NCBI RefSeq assembly: GCF_011075055.1
Contig: NC_058146.1
Location: 12,821,820-12,885,819 of the forward strand
Direction: 5' to 3'
Origin: Mangifera indica
Taxonomy: Eukaryota > Streptophyta > Magnoliopsida > Sapindales > Anacardiaceae
Length of the DNA: 64,000 bases
Within the stretch, counting starts at the first letter, position 1, and each line of letters opens with the position of its first letter. The notes below the pieces were generated by a model, which did not search any database, was not told the DNA's origin, and saw nothing but the letters and a program-made list of their open reading frames with translations. A program made the position numbers and the translations under genes. Below are positions 48,617 to 59,809 of this stretch, piece by piece.

Positions 48617-49599
48617 TTAAAATAATCATACCCAAAAATATAGCAAAATAATATTTGAGTAGTCTTTTATTATAGGGAAATTAAAATAATTACCCTTTTT
48701 TTAAGGGTAACAAACAAATTTACCCCTAATTTTGGGATTTAAACGAAAATACCTATACTTTAAAGGATTTAAATAAAAATCCCCTAAATATCCAAAAATA
48801 TCAAAATTACCCTTCTTTTATTCTATGTTTAGGAAAATTAATTAAATTACCCTTTTTTAAGGGTAGTAAAAAATCTACCCCTAATTTTCGGGTTTAAACA
48901 AAATACTCATATTTTAAAATATTTAAACAAAAATGCCCCAAAAAATACCAAAACTATCCATTTTCTATGTCTATATAAGTTATATCTCTTCCTTTGTCAT
49001 TAACATATACGATTTTACTCATTATTTGAGAGAAATTTCTGAAGAGAGAAAAGAAGATTGTGATCAAGATTTCAAGCAAGAATAAAAAAGTTCATAATAT
49101 CAAGGTATTTATATCTACTATAACTTCATTATTATTTTATTAATAATGCAATTATATGTGGTGTTTTATATAATAAATTAGAGTTGTGTGCAAAAAATAA
49201 ATTAATAAAAATTATTTGAGTATTTTGTAATTAGTATAGTAGTATGGGGTGATATAATATTTTATAATAAAGGGTGTTAGAGGATTAGATTAAATAATAT
49301 TTGGAGTAAAATGATATTTTACAATATAGGGGTAAAATGATATTTTCATAAATTAGTATCACATTAATTAAAGTATATTAATAGTCACAATATGTAATTG
49401 AATTAAGAAATATGTATAATTGTTTAATAGAAATAAAATCACAAAATTCAAACTTAATAATAAAATAATGTACCACAAATCTGAGAACAATATATTTGGT
49501 TATATTATTTATGTTGACTATATATTTTATTTTATATTAATCTAAATGATTTGATATGCTTCAATTAGATACGAGAGAAATAAATAGACTAGGGTGACA

Positions 49600-50150
49600 A
49601 TGTAATAAACTATGTTGAAGGTAACAAGAAATTGATTAAAATTCTAGAACCCATGACATTCAAGGGATTAATCAAAATGGTGAGCGACAAGTGTAACATA
49701 GATCGAAAGATATTTAACATTCAAATAAGCATAAAACCAAAACATTTTGACAAAGACATCCATGTTGAAATTTTGAATGATGAAGATGTTGAGGTTTTTA
49801 TTAGTCTGTCTAAACTCTTTAAAGAATGTGTTCCAGTTTTTGTAATAACTACGTTAATAATGATAGTTCTGAAGTTCAACAAACCGATGAGAGTTTACAA
49901 AGTGGTGAGCCAAGTAATTATCTAGAAGATCAAGAGATTGGTTTATGAGAGATTCAAAATATACAGATCAATCTAAAACAAGAATTTTCTGAGGAAGACT
50001 TTGTTGTCTTAAATGATGTAGATGTTGATGTACTATATATTGCAAAAGAATTTCTTCATGGCAGTGAAGAAAAATTTTTAGATTAGAGTGAATTTGATGG
50101 GAAGGGTATACATGATATTCCATTTTTCTCTTTTGTCAAGCTCCCTGTAA
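49600..50150 (+). pseudogene. MURA N-terminal fragment of MULE-E
   Basis: Encodes NKKLIKILEPMTFKGLIKMV, CNIDRKIFNIQISIKPKHFD, HVEILNDEDVEVFISLSKLF, KECVPVFVITT (PB1-like module), then after a stop and frame changes VDVDVLYIAKEFLHGSEEK and SEFDGKGIHDIPFF, which align with LYIANSWAHGEKD and FDGNDMPDIP of the MULE-A transposase. Stops in the linker; ends at the deletion junction near 50160. Confidence 0.82.
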
Positions 50151-50229
50151 CAAAATTAAATTACGATTATATTAATTTTATATCAATTTTATATTATAAA
50201 TGATTCAATTCTGAACATAGATGCATTAT

Positions 50230-51190
50230 TCAGAAAACAGATATCAAATTTGAATTCTACACGTAAAAAAAACCTTAAAATGCAAAATTTTCAATTTGCC
50301 TTTTATATGAAAATTATCAAAAAAGCTCATTATTGTGGATAAAACTCCTTTTGCCCCACCAAAATCCACCACTCAATTCGGGTGGTGGAAAGCTTTGAAA
50401 AAATGCGTTTTGCACCCCACCATGTGAATTCACCAGTCGACCACACGAATTCGCATGTCCACCACACGAATTTGCATGCATGGTTGACTGACAAATTCAT
50501 GTGTCAACGAACTTTTCAAAATTAGAATTTTGCCCCACCACACGATTCTCTATTGGAAAACTAACATTTTGGCCCCTAACCACACTAATCCGTATGGTCC
50601 AGAAAGTTTGAAAAATGCACAAAACCTCCTCGTCTCTATGAAATCTCACCATGCGAATTCATGTGGTGAGATTTCCATTAGCGTGGTGACTACTAGTTTC
50701 GTGTGATAGAGATTTCACCTTCCAAATTTTGTTTTTAAAATACCATTTCATCAACAATCAACTTCAAAACTAATCTAACACAAAAGCCCTAACAAAATTG
50801 ATCCAAATCAACAACAAATCAATCGATTTCATCAATTCTTTCAATTCAAAACCCTAACTATAAACAACGAAATACCGCATCTAATACACAAATTCTTTCA
50901 CTCAAATATATAAAAACATGACAATGATTGTTTTACTAATCTTTTTATCAATTTTCATCGTCGAAAACATCACCAAATTTGCTTGAGAAAATCGTGGAGA
51001 GAGTATGCGAAGTCGACACATGAGAGTCTGCGTTTTCGTGTGCTGGAGTTTGTAGTTTTGTTGTTTTCTTTGAATTTGGATTAAGGGCATTTTTGTCTTA
51101 ACAATGAAATGGGGCATTTTTGTTTAAAATGCAAAAAGTGGGGCAATTTTGTTTTCCCTCCCAATTGTCGGGTAATTAAATTAATTTCTC
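50230..51190 (-). repeat. Inverted protease-gene leader of MULE-E
   Basis: Reverse complement of the MULE-F leader 51938-52860: CACACGAATTCGTGTGGT-type motifs (50360-50690), a mini-exon ATGAAAATTGATAAAAAG whose splice donor has changed from GTTAGT to ATTAGT (about 50938), and the terminal block GCCCCACTTTTTGCATTTTA. Confidence 0.75.
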
Positions 51191-51199
51191 TTTATTATA

Positions 51200-51937
51200 A
51201 TTAAATCAAATATAATGATTATTTATATATATACATTCTTATCCAATATTATAAAAATTATAATAATAATTCATTTTTAGAAATAAAATATTACCCAATC
51301 AAACTCACCCAAATAGTAATACAATTTTAAAGAAGGCCCAATGACTATATTCCACCCATGGTTTTATGAAATGACAAATTCCTATCATTTAAATTTAAAA
51401 AAACTGTTTTTCTACTTATCTATTAAGTTTGTTAAAAATATCAGTTAAATTTGTATAGATTTATTAAGAAGACAAAAAAAATCCTCAAGATAAATAACAC
51501 TTGATCTCCAAAACTTTAATAAATAATTTTTATATCCTAATTTATATTAATTTTAATAAAAAATTTACAAGTATAGGTAAAGATGTCAATGATGTATAAT
51601 AATATATTTGGAGATGAACATAATTTGTAAAAATGTTAGGGAAGTTAATTAAATTTTTTAACGGAGTTTCTAAAAATTTAAGAAAAATTTTAGGAGCATT
51701 TTTGAAATTTTAGATATTCAATGCCCCCCTTGTTAGTTTCAAAAATGATAATTAACTCTAAAAAATTAAACAAAATGCAACAAATTAATGCTATAAATAT
51801 TATATCTCAACTATTAGAGCCATACTCATATTTTCAAAATAAATGAGTGAACATGATAATTTTATAAACAAGATAGAAAAATATCCATTTACCCTTACAA
51901 GATTTAAAAATGACATTTACACCCTACTAGTTTTTCA
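51200..51937. repeat. Repeat R, left part, interrupted by MULE-F
   Basis: From about 51340 (GACTATATTCCACCCATGG) this matches 38200-38820. It stops at the MULE-F TSD agtttttca (51929-51937) and resumes at 56161 with TAGTTTAGTTCATC, corresponding to CAATTTAGTTCAAT in the uninterrupted copy. Confidence 0.7.
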
Positions 51938-52168
51938 GGGAAATTAATTAAATTGCCCCAAAGTTAAGGGGGCAAAACAAAATTACCATTGTATTTGAAT
52001 TTTAAACCAAAATGCCCTAAATTCTTGTAGAGATGAAAATGCCCCTCATATCAAAAATGAAGAAAACGACGCATTTAGTCGTCCGACACACAAAAATAGA
52101 AAATTCAAACACACTTTTCACGTAGTCGGTGCAATCGATTTTCTCAAGCAATTTGCGCGACGTTTCCA

Positions 52169-54868
52169 ATGACGAAAATGGACAAAAAGGTTAGTAAAAT
52201 AATTATTGTTATCTTTTTATGCATTTTGGTTTAATATTTACTCGATTTGATGTGAAATTTACGTGTTTAGCGTTAGGGTTCCGATTTAAAAAGATTTGAT
52301 GAAATTGTTTGATTTGTTGGTGATTTTGATAAATTTCTTTAGGACTTTTGTGTTAGATTATGTATAGAGTTGATTGTTGTTGAAATGATATTTGAAAAAC
52401 AAAGTTTGGGAGGTGAAATCTAACCACACGAATTTGGCAGTGACCACATGAATTCATATAGTGAGATTTGTCAGAGACAGGGAGGTTTTGTGCATTTTTC
52501 AAACTTCCTAGACCACACGAACTCATGTGGTTGGGGATGAAAATGCGAGTTTTAATCTTGTGGTAGGGCGGAATATAAATTTGAAAAGTTGATTGACACG
52601 CGACGTGATGGTCAACCACACGAATTCGTGCGGTTGACACGTGAATTTGTGTGGTTGACACATGAATTCGTGTGGTGGGGGAAAATGTGCTTTTCTAAAG
52701 TTATCTATCACACGAATTTGTGTGGTTGGATTTAGGGGGCAGAATGCCTGTTATACAAAATCTGAGGGTTTTTTTTTATTTTTTCTATATAAGGGGAAAA
52801 TTTAAATTTGTGCATCTTAAAGTTTTTTGATATGTAAAATTCGAATTTGATATCTGTTTTTTTAAATAAGATGTCTATGTTCAAAACTGAATAATTTATA
52901 ATATAAAATTAATATAATTGCAATTTAATTTTGATACAAGGAGCTGGACAAAAGAGAAAAAGAGATTAAGGCAAGGATGAAATGCGAATTCTTATCGAAA
53001 AACACTTCGAGACTTAAGTTACTACACGTGGATATAGAGATGTGGAAGCCGTGAACAATAAATTATTAATAGAGAGGCAATTACAAATTTTTTTACGTAC
53101 CTATCTCAGACACTTCCTAGACTTGAAGGATGGTTGATTTAGTAGGGTTCTAATACACTTTTTCATCTTTAGAGCGGTAAATAAGGTGACCTCGAGAGAG
53201 GAGTTATGGTTTCGAGTTAATGATGTGGATGTAAAGTTTAGTCCTTATAAGTTTGCCATTATGATAGACCTTCAATTCAGTCATATTTTCATCTATATTC
53301 CATCGAAGGCTATAGATCGGATCCTCCAGACATATTTTCACGGGTGTAAGTCAGTTACATATGTTGATCTGAGTCGTGTTTTGCAACAGAGGTTGTAAGG
53401 GGAGGACAACACTGATGCAGTAAAGTTAGTGTTGTTGTTTTATCTTCACATGGGGTTATTATGGAGCGATTTGAGGAAAACAATTCCCTAGAAGATATTA
53501 CAATTGGCTGATCATCTTGATAGGTTCAATGCATACCTATGAAAAGTATAAGTGTGACAGATGACATATCGCTCAATTTGTGATAATATCTCCCGAATTT
53601 CTAATATTCTGACCCCAAAAAGAAGAATGAAAACCAGCTTAAATAGTATAGTATCATGAGATTTCCACTAGCGTTTTAGGTAATTGTGACATTTATTAAT
53701 TTAAAAAAAAATTGTGATTAAAATATAATTTATTTAATACGATTGTAAGCATATATAGTAACCGATTTAAGTTGAACTTGTAGTTTTGGATGTACGAGAC
53801 ACTAGACTCGCTACATCGATGGGTGGATATCTCGTCGATTTTAGGAGTTGTCTGAATATTGAGATGACACATGAAAGACATCCCAAGATGAGATTCTATC
53901 TCAACTATTTCATCGAAGATGCAATAAGTATTAATTTTTTATTAATTAACATATGTATAAAGTATAATAATAAAGTGCACTTAAAAAAAATTTGTAGGAT
54001 GATATTAATTTTCCACTAGTTTTATCTTAGATAGAGAAAGGTATAGACTGGTATGATGATATCGTTCGATACATAGGGATGTTGGATAGTTGATCTTCTT
54101 CGTCCACATTATCCCTGACGTCGTCAAAAGATGCATCATTGGGTCTTTTTGACGTTACTTCTCCGATTGCTGCTCCTTCTTTTATCAAGGCTCCTGTTTA
54201 GCCTCCTGTCATTAAGCCTTGTCCGATTAGCGACCCTGTTATGACCCTTATCGGTGAGCACATATCACTGGAGCCTTCTATTCTACCCTTTACCACTGAG
54301 CATATGTTAGACGATCCTTCTTTCAATGGATCAAATTTCTCCATTCATTACTTTGATATTGTATTGGATCGATAGAGAAATCTTATCTTAGATCGATTCA
54401 CTAGTATAGAGGATAAGTTTAGTTGGATCAAGGATAGGATGACTCGTATGGAGAATAGGCTGAGTTGTATAGAGGATATGATAATTCATACAGAATAGAC
54501 ACGATCTCATCACTACACAGATATTGTCCAATAAGTAAAAAAGTTAATAATTTACTAGATATTCCATCTATTTATATATGCAACCATATAAACCCTATAA
54601 TATTGTATATATTGTTACAGTCTTCTTGTAACGATGGTGACAGACTATCGAGAGGCGGTCCGACATTCCCATCTCCACTTGCTGTCAATGTGAGTGCTAA
54701 ACGTCTAAGTATATTGGAAATGATATTTTAGAAATATTTTTAGTCTTCTGTTAACTCGTGAATATTGATATTATTATAGCGCTAGTTGTTTGATGAGGGA
54801 TCATTCAGAAAGGATCCTATATTGGCTTTTGATGTGGGTGATGACATATCATTGCATGAGGTTTTTTT
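52169..54868 (+). pseudogene. DUF1985 gene fragment of MULE-F
   Basis: Mini-exon 52169-52189 (ATGACGAAAATGGACAAAAA, Met-Thr-Lys-Met-Asp-Lys-Lys) with a GTTAGT donor, long intron, then from about 52941 KREKEIKARMKCEFLS, REELWFRVNDVDVKFSPYKF, DTDAVKLV-type and ILQLADHLDRFNAY (DUF1985), WMYETLDSLHRWVDISSI (53789), and a linker with IEDKFSWIKDRMTRMENRL (coiled coil, 54400-54480). Stops at about 53396, 53490 and later. No catalytic C48 region. The order of pieces is the same as in MULE-A. Confidence 0.78.
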
Positions 54869-55310
54869 GTTGACACCTTCTATGATGGTTCATGTAATTA
54901 TAACGTCATTTGAATAACCACTCAACTCATCACCTTGTAAACCCTTATTTGCTTGTTGAGCCTCATAACTATCATCATTAACTATAGTTGTTACAAAAAT
55001 TGGAATACATTCTTTGAAAATATTAGACAAATTGTTAAAAACCTTAATATTTTCATCATTCAAAATTTCTACTAGAATGCCATCATCAAGATGCTTTGGT
55101 TTCATGTTTAAGTGAATGTTAAATATCCTTCAATTTATATTACACTTATCGCTCACCATTTGGATTAATTCTTTGAATGTCGTGTATTCTGGAATTTTAG
55201 TCAATTTCCTGTTACCTCTAACATATTTTATAACATTGTCACAATTTTCTATCCATTTCTCCTATATCTAATTGAAGCATATCTAGTTGTTTAGATTAAT
55301 CCTATAATAA
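54869..55310 (-). pseudogene. MURA N-terminal fragment of MULE-F
   Basis: Minus strand gives MKPKHLDDGILVEILNDENI, KVFNNLSNIFKECIPIFVTT and YEAQQANKGLQGDELSGYSN, close to the MULE-E fragment (SIKPKHFDKDIHVEILNDED, KECVPVFVITT). Upstream codons (55105-55310) contain stops and a frame change. It ends against the protease fragment, marking the deletion junction near 54890. Confidence 0.8.
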
Positions 55311-56256
55311 AATATATAATCAACATAAATAATATTACTAAAAATACTATTTACAAATTTTTATTGTACAATTATACCTATTCCATAATTCAATTATATA
55401 TTGTGACTATTAATATATTTTGATTAATGTAATACTAATTTGTAAAAATATCACTTTACCCATATATTGTAAAATATCATTTTACCTTAAATATTATCTA
55501 ACATATCTTTAACACTCTTCATTATAAAATATCATTTTACTTTATAATATTATCTACTCTAATCCTCTAACACCCTTTATTATAAAATATAATTTAACCC
55601 TATATTACTATAATATTTTAACATACCCATATAATTTTTATTATTTTACTTTTTACACAAAACTATAATCTGTTGTATAAAATATAACATATAATTGTAT
55701 TATTAATAAAATAATAACGATTGAAGTAATAATAGGTATAAATACTTCGATATTATAAACTTTTTTCTTCTCCCTAGAAATCCTAAACACAAACTTCTTT
55801 TCTCTTTTTAGAAATCTCTTTTAAATATGTTAAAAATAAAAGAAGAGATATGATTTATATAGAAATAAAGAAAAAGTAGTTTTGGTATTATTTTCGAACA
55901 TTTTTGTTTAAATCCCTTAAAATAAGGGTATTTTTTAAACCTTAAAATTATGGGTAAATTTGTTTGTTACCCTTAAAAAAAGGGTAATTTAATTAATTTT
56001 CCAATTTAGGGAATAAATGAAAGGTAATTTTGGTATTTTATAGGATATTTTTGCTTGAATCTTTTAATGTATGAATATTTTTGTTTAAACCCCAAAATTA
56101 GGAGTAAATTTCTTATTACCTCTAAAAAATGAGTAATTATTTTAATTTCCTAGTTTTTCATAGTTTAGTTCATCATCAGTGTTAGTGTAATATTTTAAAT
56201 CTTTGGGGATAAAATAAAAGTTAATTACACTTCTATTATAATATTTGGATAAAATA

Positions 56257-57279
56257 GGGAGAAGGACTATTTCCCACCCAACTTTTGATGCGTTTTTAAA
56301 ATGCCACCCACGCCAGATGAAAATCCAGTTTTCCCACTCATGACCAAACTGTCGTCCATTTTTTCAGTTAAGAACAGGGGCAAAATCGTTATTTACTATT
56401 TAAAATATTAAAACTTTAAAATTTTATCGTTTCCCCCTTCAGGTTTTAAAAAGTAATAACTAACCCATCTTCAAAGTTTGAAAAGTTTAATTTCACCCCC
56501 TAGGGTTTGCTTCCTCCTCCGGCCACCACCGACGGCCGCTGCAATCGATCGATGAGAGATCTCCGACTACAAAGGACGACGAAGGACGACCCTTCGTTGC
56601 CCAGATTTGGATGACAAAGCGTCATCCAGATCTGGAAGAACAGATGAAGGACGACGCTTCGTCGTCCTTCGTCGTAGCGTTTGGACGACGCGACGAGCGA
56701 CGAAGAGTCGTCCTTCGTCATCTGGGTGGAGCGACGAAGAGAGACCTTTTTGTCGCACGGTGGTGCGACAAAGAGATCTCTGTCTCTTCGTCGCACCGTG
56801 CACCAGGAGAAGGAAATCTCCGTCTCTTCCTTCTTCGGCCACCACCGTCATCGCACCAGGAAAAGGAGGAGACAGGTGACTACGTCGGAGACGACATCGG
56901 GAGATGAAGTTGAAGAATGGGGTGAAACTGCTAGTTTTGAAAGTTATGGGGGGCGGCTGTTTTTTTGAAAAATTTGGAAACCCTAGGTTTGAGGGTGAAA
57001 ATGTTAGTTTTCAAAGTTTAAAAACTTTAGGTAAGGTGAAATGTTAGTTTCTAAAACTTAAGGGGGGTGAAGGAAAACCCTCACATCAATTTTGGGATGA
57101 ATTTTGCAGAGGGGTATTTTTGTCATTTCATCTAACAAGGGTAAAATGGACATTTTACCCTTATGCAAACAAAAACCATCCACATTAACAGCTCATGGGT
57201 GGGAAAACTGGATTTTCATCTGACATGTGCTACATTTTGAGAACGCATCAAAAGTTGGGTGGGAAATAGTCCTTCTCCC
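56257..57279. mobile_element. MULE-like non-autonomous element, 1,023 bp, with GC-rich insert
   Basis: Inverted ends GGGAGAAGGACTATTTCCCA / CCCAACTTTTGATGCGTTTT match over at least 40 bp. Flanks gataaaata (56248-56256) and aataaaata (57280-57288) agree 8/9. The middle (56510-56900) is far more GC-rich than anything else in the window and is made of GACGACGAAGG / CTTCGTCGTCC motifs in both orientations. It sits inside repeat R. Confidence 0.85.
56510..56900. repeat. GC-rich GACGAAG/CTTCGTC inverted-repeat block
   Basis: Open in several frames on both strands because of the repeated GACGACGAAG motif (Arg/Ser/Asp-rich translations). No domain is recognisable in any frame. Captured gene DNA or an expanded simple motif are both possible. 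Confidence 0.6.
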
Positions 57280-57638
57280 AATAAAATAATATAAATGTTA
57301 GGTTAATTTTTATAGATAGGTGAGAAATTAGATTGTTTAATCTTAAAAGGTGGAACATGTAATTTCAACAAACCTTCGACCTTTAAAGAATTTCAAATTG
57401 AATCTTCATTGAAAGCAACCCACACAAATAGCGCCTTATAAAAGCGCGTGACAAACTCCAATTCTAGATCTCCTACTGGCCATGACAAAAAAAATGCCAA
57501 AAATTGGTCGGAGTTAATTTCTTCTTAACTTTGTATCTTGGATCTTTGCATGTGAATCTCGTTTCATTCTTGTTTGGATCTGCATCTTTACAAAGCTCTT
57601 CAAAGTTTCGGAATAACCGATCAGAAATTCAACCGAAA
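57280..57638 (+). promoter_or_regulatory. Promoter and 5' UTR region of CCC1
   Basis: Only 359 bp separate the transposon from the CCC1 start. The first 100 bp are the tail of repeat R. CTTATAAAAG at about 57434 is a good TATA candidate; the 5' UTR would follow. The in-frame extension from 57504 relies on a TTG start and is not used. Confidence 0.5.
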
Positions 57639-59720
57639 ATGGACAACGGAGACATTGAAGACGGAGACATTGAAGGCGGAGACGAAGAGTTTCGGGCGCC
57701 GCGCGGCCGCAAGTATCAGCCGGTTGTGGATAACGATCGTGCCGTTCTTGAGATGTCTTCTATTGATCTTGGATCTTCCTCTGCTTCTAATCTCAAGTAC
57801 TTACGATTCTCTCTCCCAATGTGTGTGTATTTTCATGTATTTGTATTTGTGTATATGAAATATCTTTATTGGATTTGGAAATGAGAAGGTTTATTGGATG
57901 TGGAATTTTAGTTTAAGAGTAGCGAGAAGTAAGATTATACTCGTGTTTGCTTATTTTAGTTACCGGGATTGATTTGCTACCAAGTCCCATAATTTTACTG
58001 GAATGATGCCACACACGTAGAGCAAGTGAACATTAGTGACATTTAGTATCTAATTATGTTACTGGTGAGGTAAGGAAGGATGAAGTTTTAGTTAAACCTT
58101 TTTATATCTAATCTTCTTTCACAATAAATAGAGGTTTTTATCCTTGATTTTTGATTCATGTTATATAATCATAAGAATTTTGTACAGAGGTGTTATGCCA
58201 TGTTCTTTTAGCAATCTAGTTTATCAAGATGAGTGGTTTGAGTTGTAAGAATGTAGTTTTATGACTGTTAAGTTGTTTTATTTAAGCTAATCAATAAAAT
58301 TAGAATTTAATAAACTTTCTTGATGTTAGGCTGAAAGAATGATCGAACAAGTTTTGTTTGTTTTGGCATTATTTTTGGTTTGCTATGTATTTCACTATTG
58401 AAGAAATGGGGTTCCATGAATAATTTTCCATCTATTTTCCAATGAATAAGAATTTCTTTGCTCTATTGAAAGTGGTTGAGTATTTGTTGCCATAATAAAA
58501 AGGTGAATTATTACTTTCTCTGATAAATCCTATTAATATGTGCAAAATTGAAATTCCCATTTTCATGGCCTTGCATGCCAAGAACACTTTTATGATCCGA
58601 CTGGATACAATGTTCAGTATTGGTAATCTTATGCAAGAACTTGAAAAGAAAAAATTTGAGGCATTTACATTTAATTTATATATGTGATTTAATGAAGATG
58701 CTTTTGTTTCTTGGAATATAAAGTTGTTCATCTGAATGGAATTAATACTGTAATTTTCTTCATGTTGAGATTGTCTTTTTTGTTAATAAATCATGGCAGG
58801 AGTGTAAAAGTAGATGCGCAGGCAGACATGGGTTCTGATGCCAGGAAAAATCATGATAATATAGAAGTCAATGGCCCTCAGAGGGATTCCAAATTGGAAT
58901 TGTTTGGTTTTGATTCTCTTGTCAACATTCTTGGTCTTAGAAGGTAATTGGTTTATTCTTGTTAACTTACTCTTTTATCTTGTTGATTGACTCTCTTAAA
59001 CTGAGAAATTGTTATTTGTTAATAGTATTCTTTTAAATTGAGAAAGCGTCATTCATTAATTGTAATCTTTGTCATTGAGAAAACATCATATTTTGATATA
59101 TAGATAGATAGATGGATGGATGGCGTCAAAAGTATATGCATGTAGATGTATTGATTGAATTTATTTCATCTTTGTCTTATATATGATTAATTTTTGATTA
59201 GTTGCTCTGGCTGAAGCTGTTATTGATATTCTTGCTTCATGCTCGTCCAGTATGACTGAGCAAATTGCAGCACCTTTAAGTCCTAGAGATGGTAGAGAGG
59301 GTGATGATGGTCCTGTTACATATGGGCATCCACAGGTATGGTAATTTCTTAGGCATGCTACTGTCTGATGAATAACTTTTTTTCTTCAGTATTAAATTTG
59401 GTTTACATATAAGGGCTTGCAAAATCTCATTTACTTGATATTGTTGATACTGGAATTTTGTTGTTGTTTTCATATTTATTGAGAAGATAAATTATGGAAT
59501 TAGAAGGTAATGGTACCATTATATATTTTGGTGTGGTCTTTCTTCAGTGTTGTAGAAAACTTAATTTTGAACTTTAGAAGTGTTGCCTTTAGACTTGGCA
59601 ATGGGCTGTGGGCCGTGGGCCGGAACGACTTGAGGCTAAAAAAGCCTGGCTTGGGGGCATAATTTGCTTTTAAGGTGGGTCATGCTGGGGCCCGTGGTCT
59701 GACCTGACCCACAAAAATTT

Positions 59721-59809
<89 letters not shown>

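Larger units (their letters stand above)
48675..51190. mobile_element. MULE-E: 2.5 kb deletion derivative with perfect 9-bp TSD
   Basis: Left terminus GGGAAATTAAAATAATTACC, right terminus inverted GAGAAATTAATTTAATTACC. TSD tttattata at 48666-48674 and 51191-51199. Transposase side is on the left (plus-strand MURA N-terminus 49600-50150), protease leader on the right in reverse; everything between, including the DDE core and the whole protease gene, is missing. At 48832 a second, inner end-like copy (GGAAAATTAATTAAATTACC) follows the first by 157 bp. Confidence 0.92.
51938..56151. mobile_element. MULE-F: 4.2 kb deletion derivative with perfect 9-bp TSD
   Basis: Left terminus GGGAAATTAATTAAATTGCC; right terminus inverted AGGAAATTAAAATAATTACT. 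TSD agtttttca at 51929-51937 and 56152-56160. Protease side left (plus), transposase side right (minus), that is, opposite orientation to MULE-E. It keeps leader, DUF1985 exon, linker exons and only the PB1-like start of the transposase; the C48 core and DDE core are deleted. An inner end-like copy ending at 56002 lies 149 bp from the right terminus, mirroring MULE-E. Confidence 0.92.

Noticed and set aside
56500..56968. Five overlapping open frames on both strands
   Set aside because: All come from the GACGAAG motif block inside a MITE; no domain, no splice or start context.
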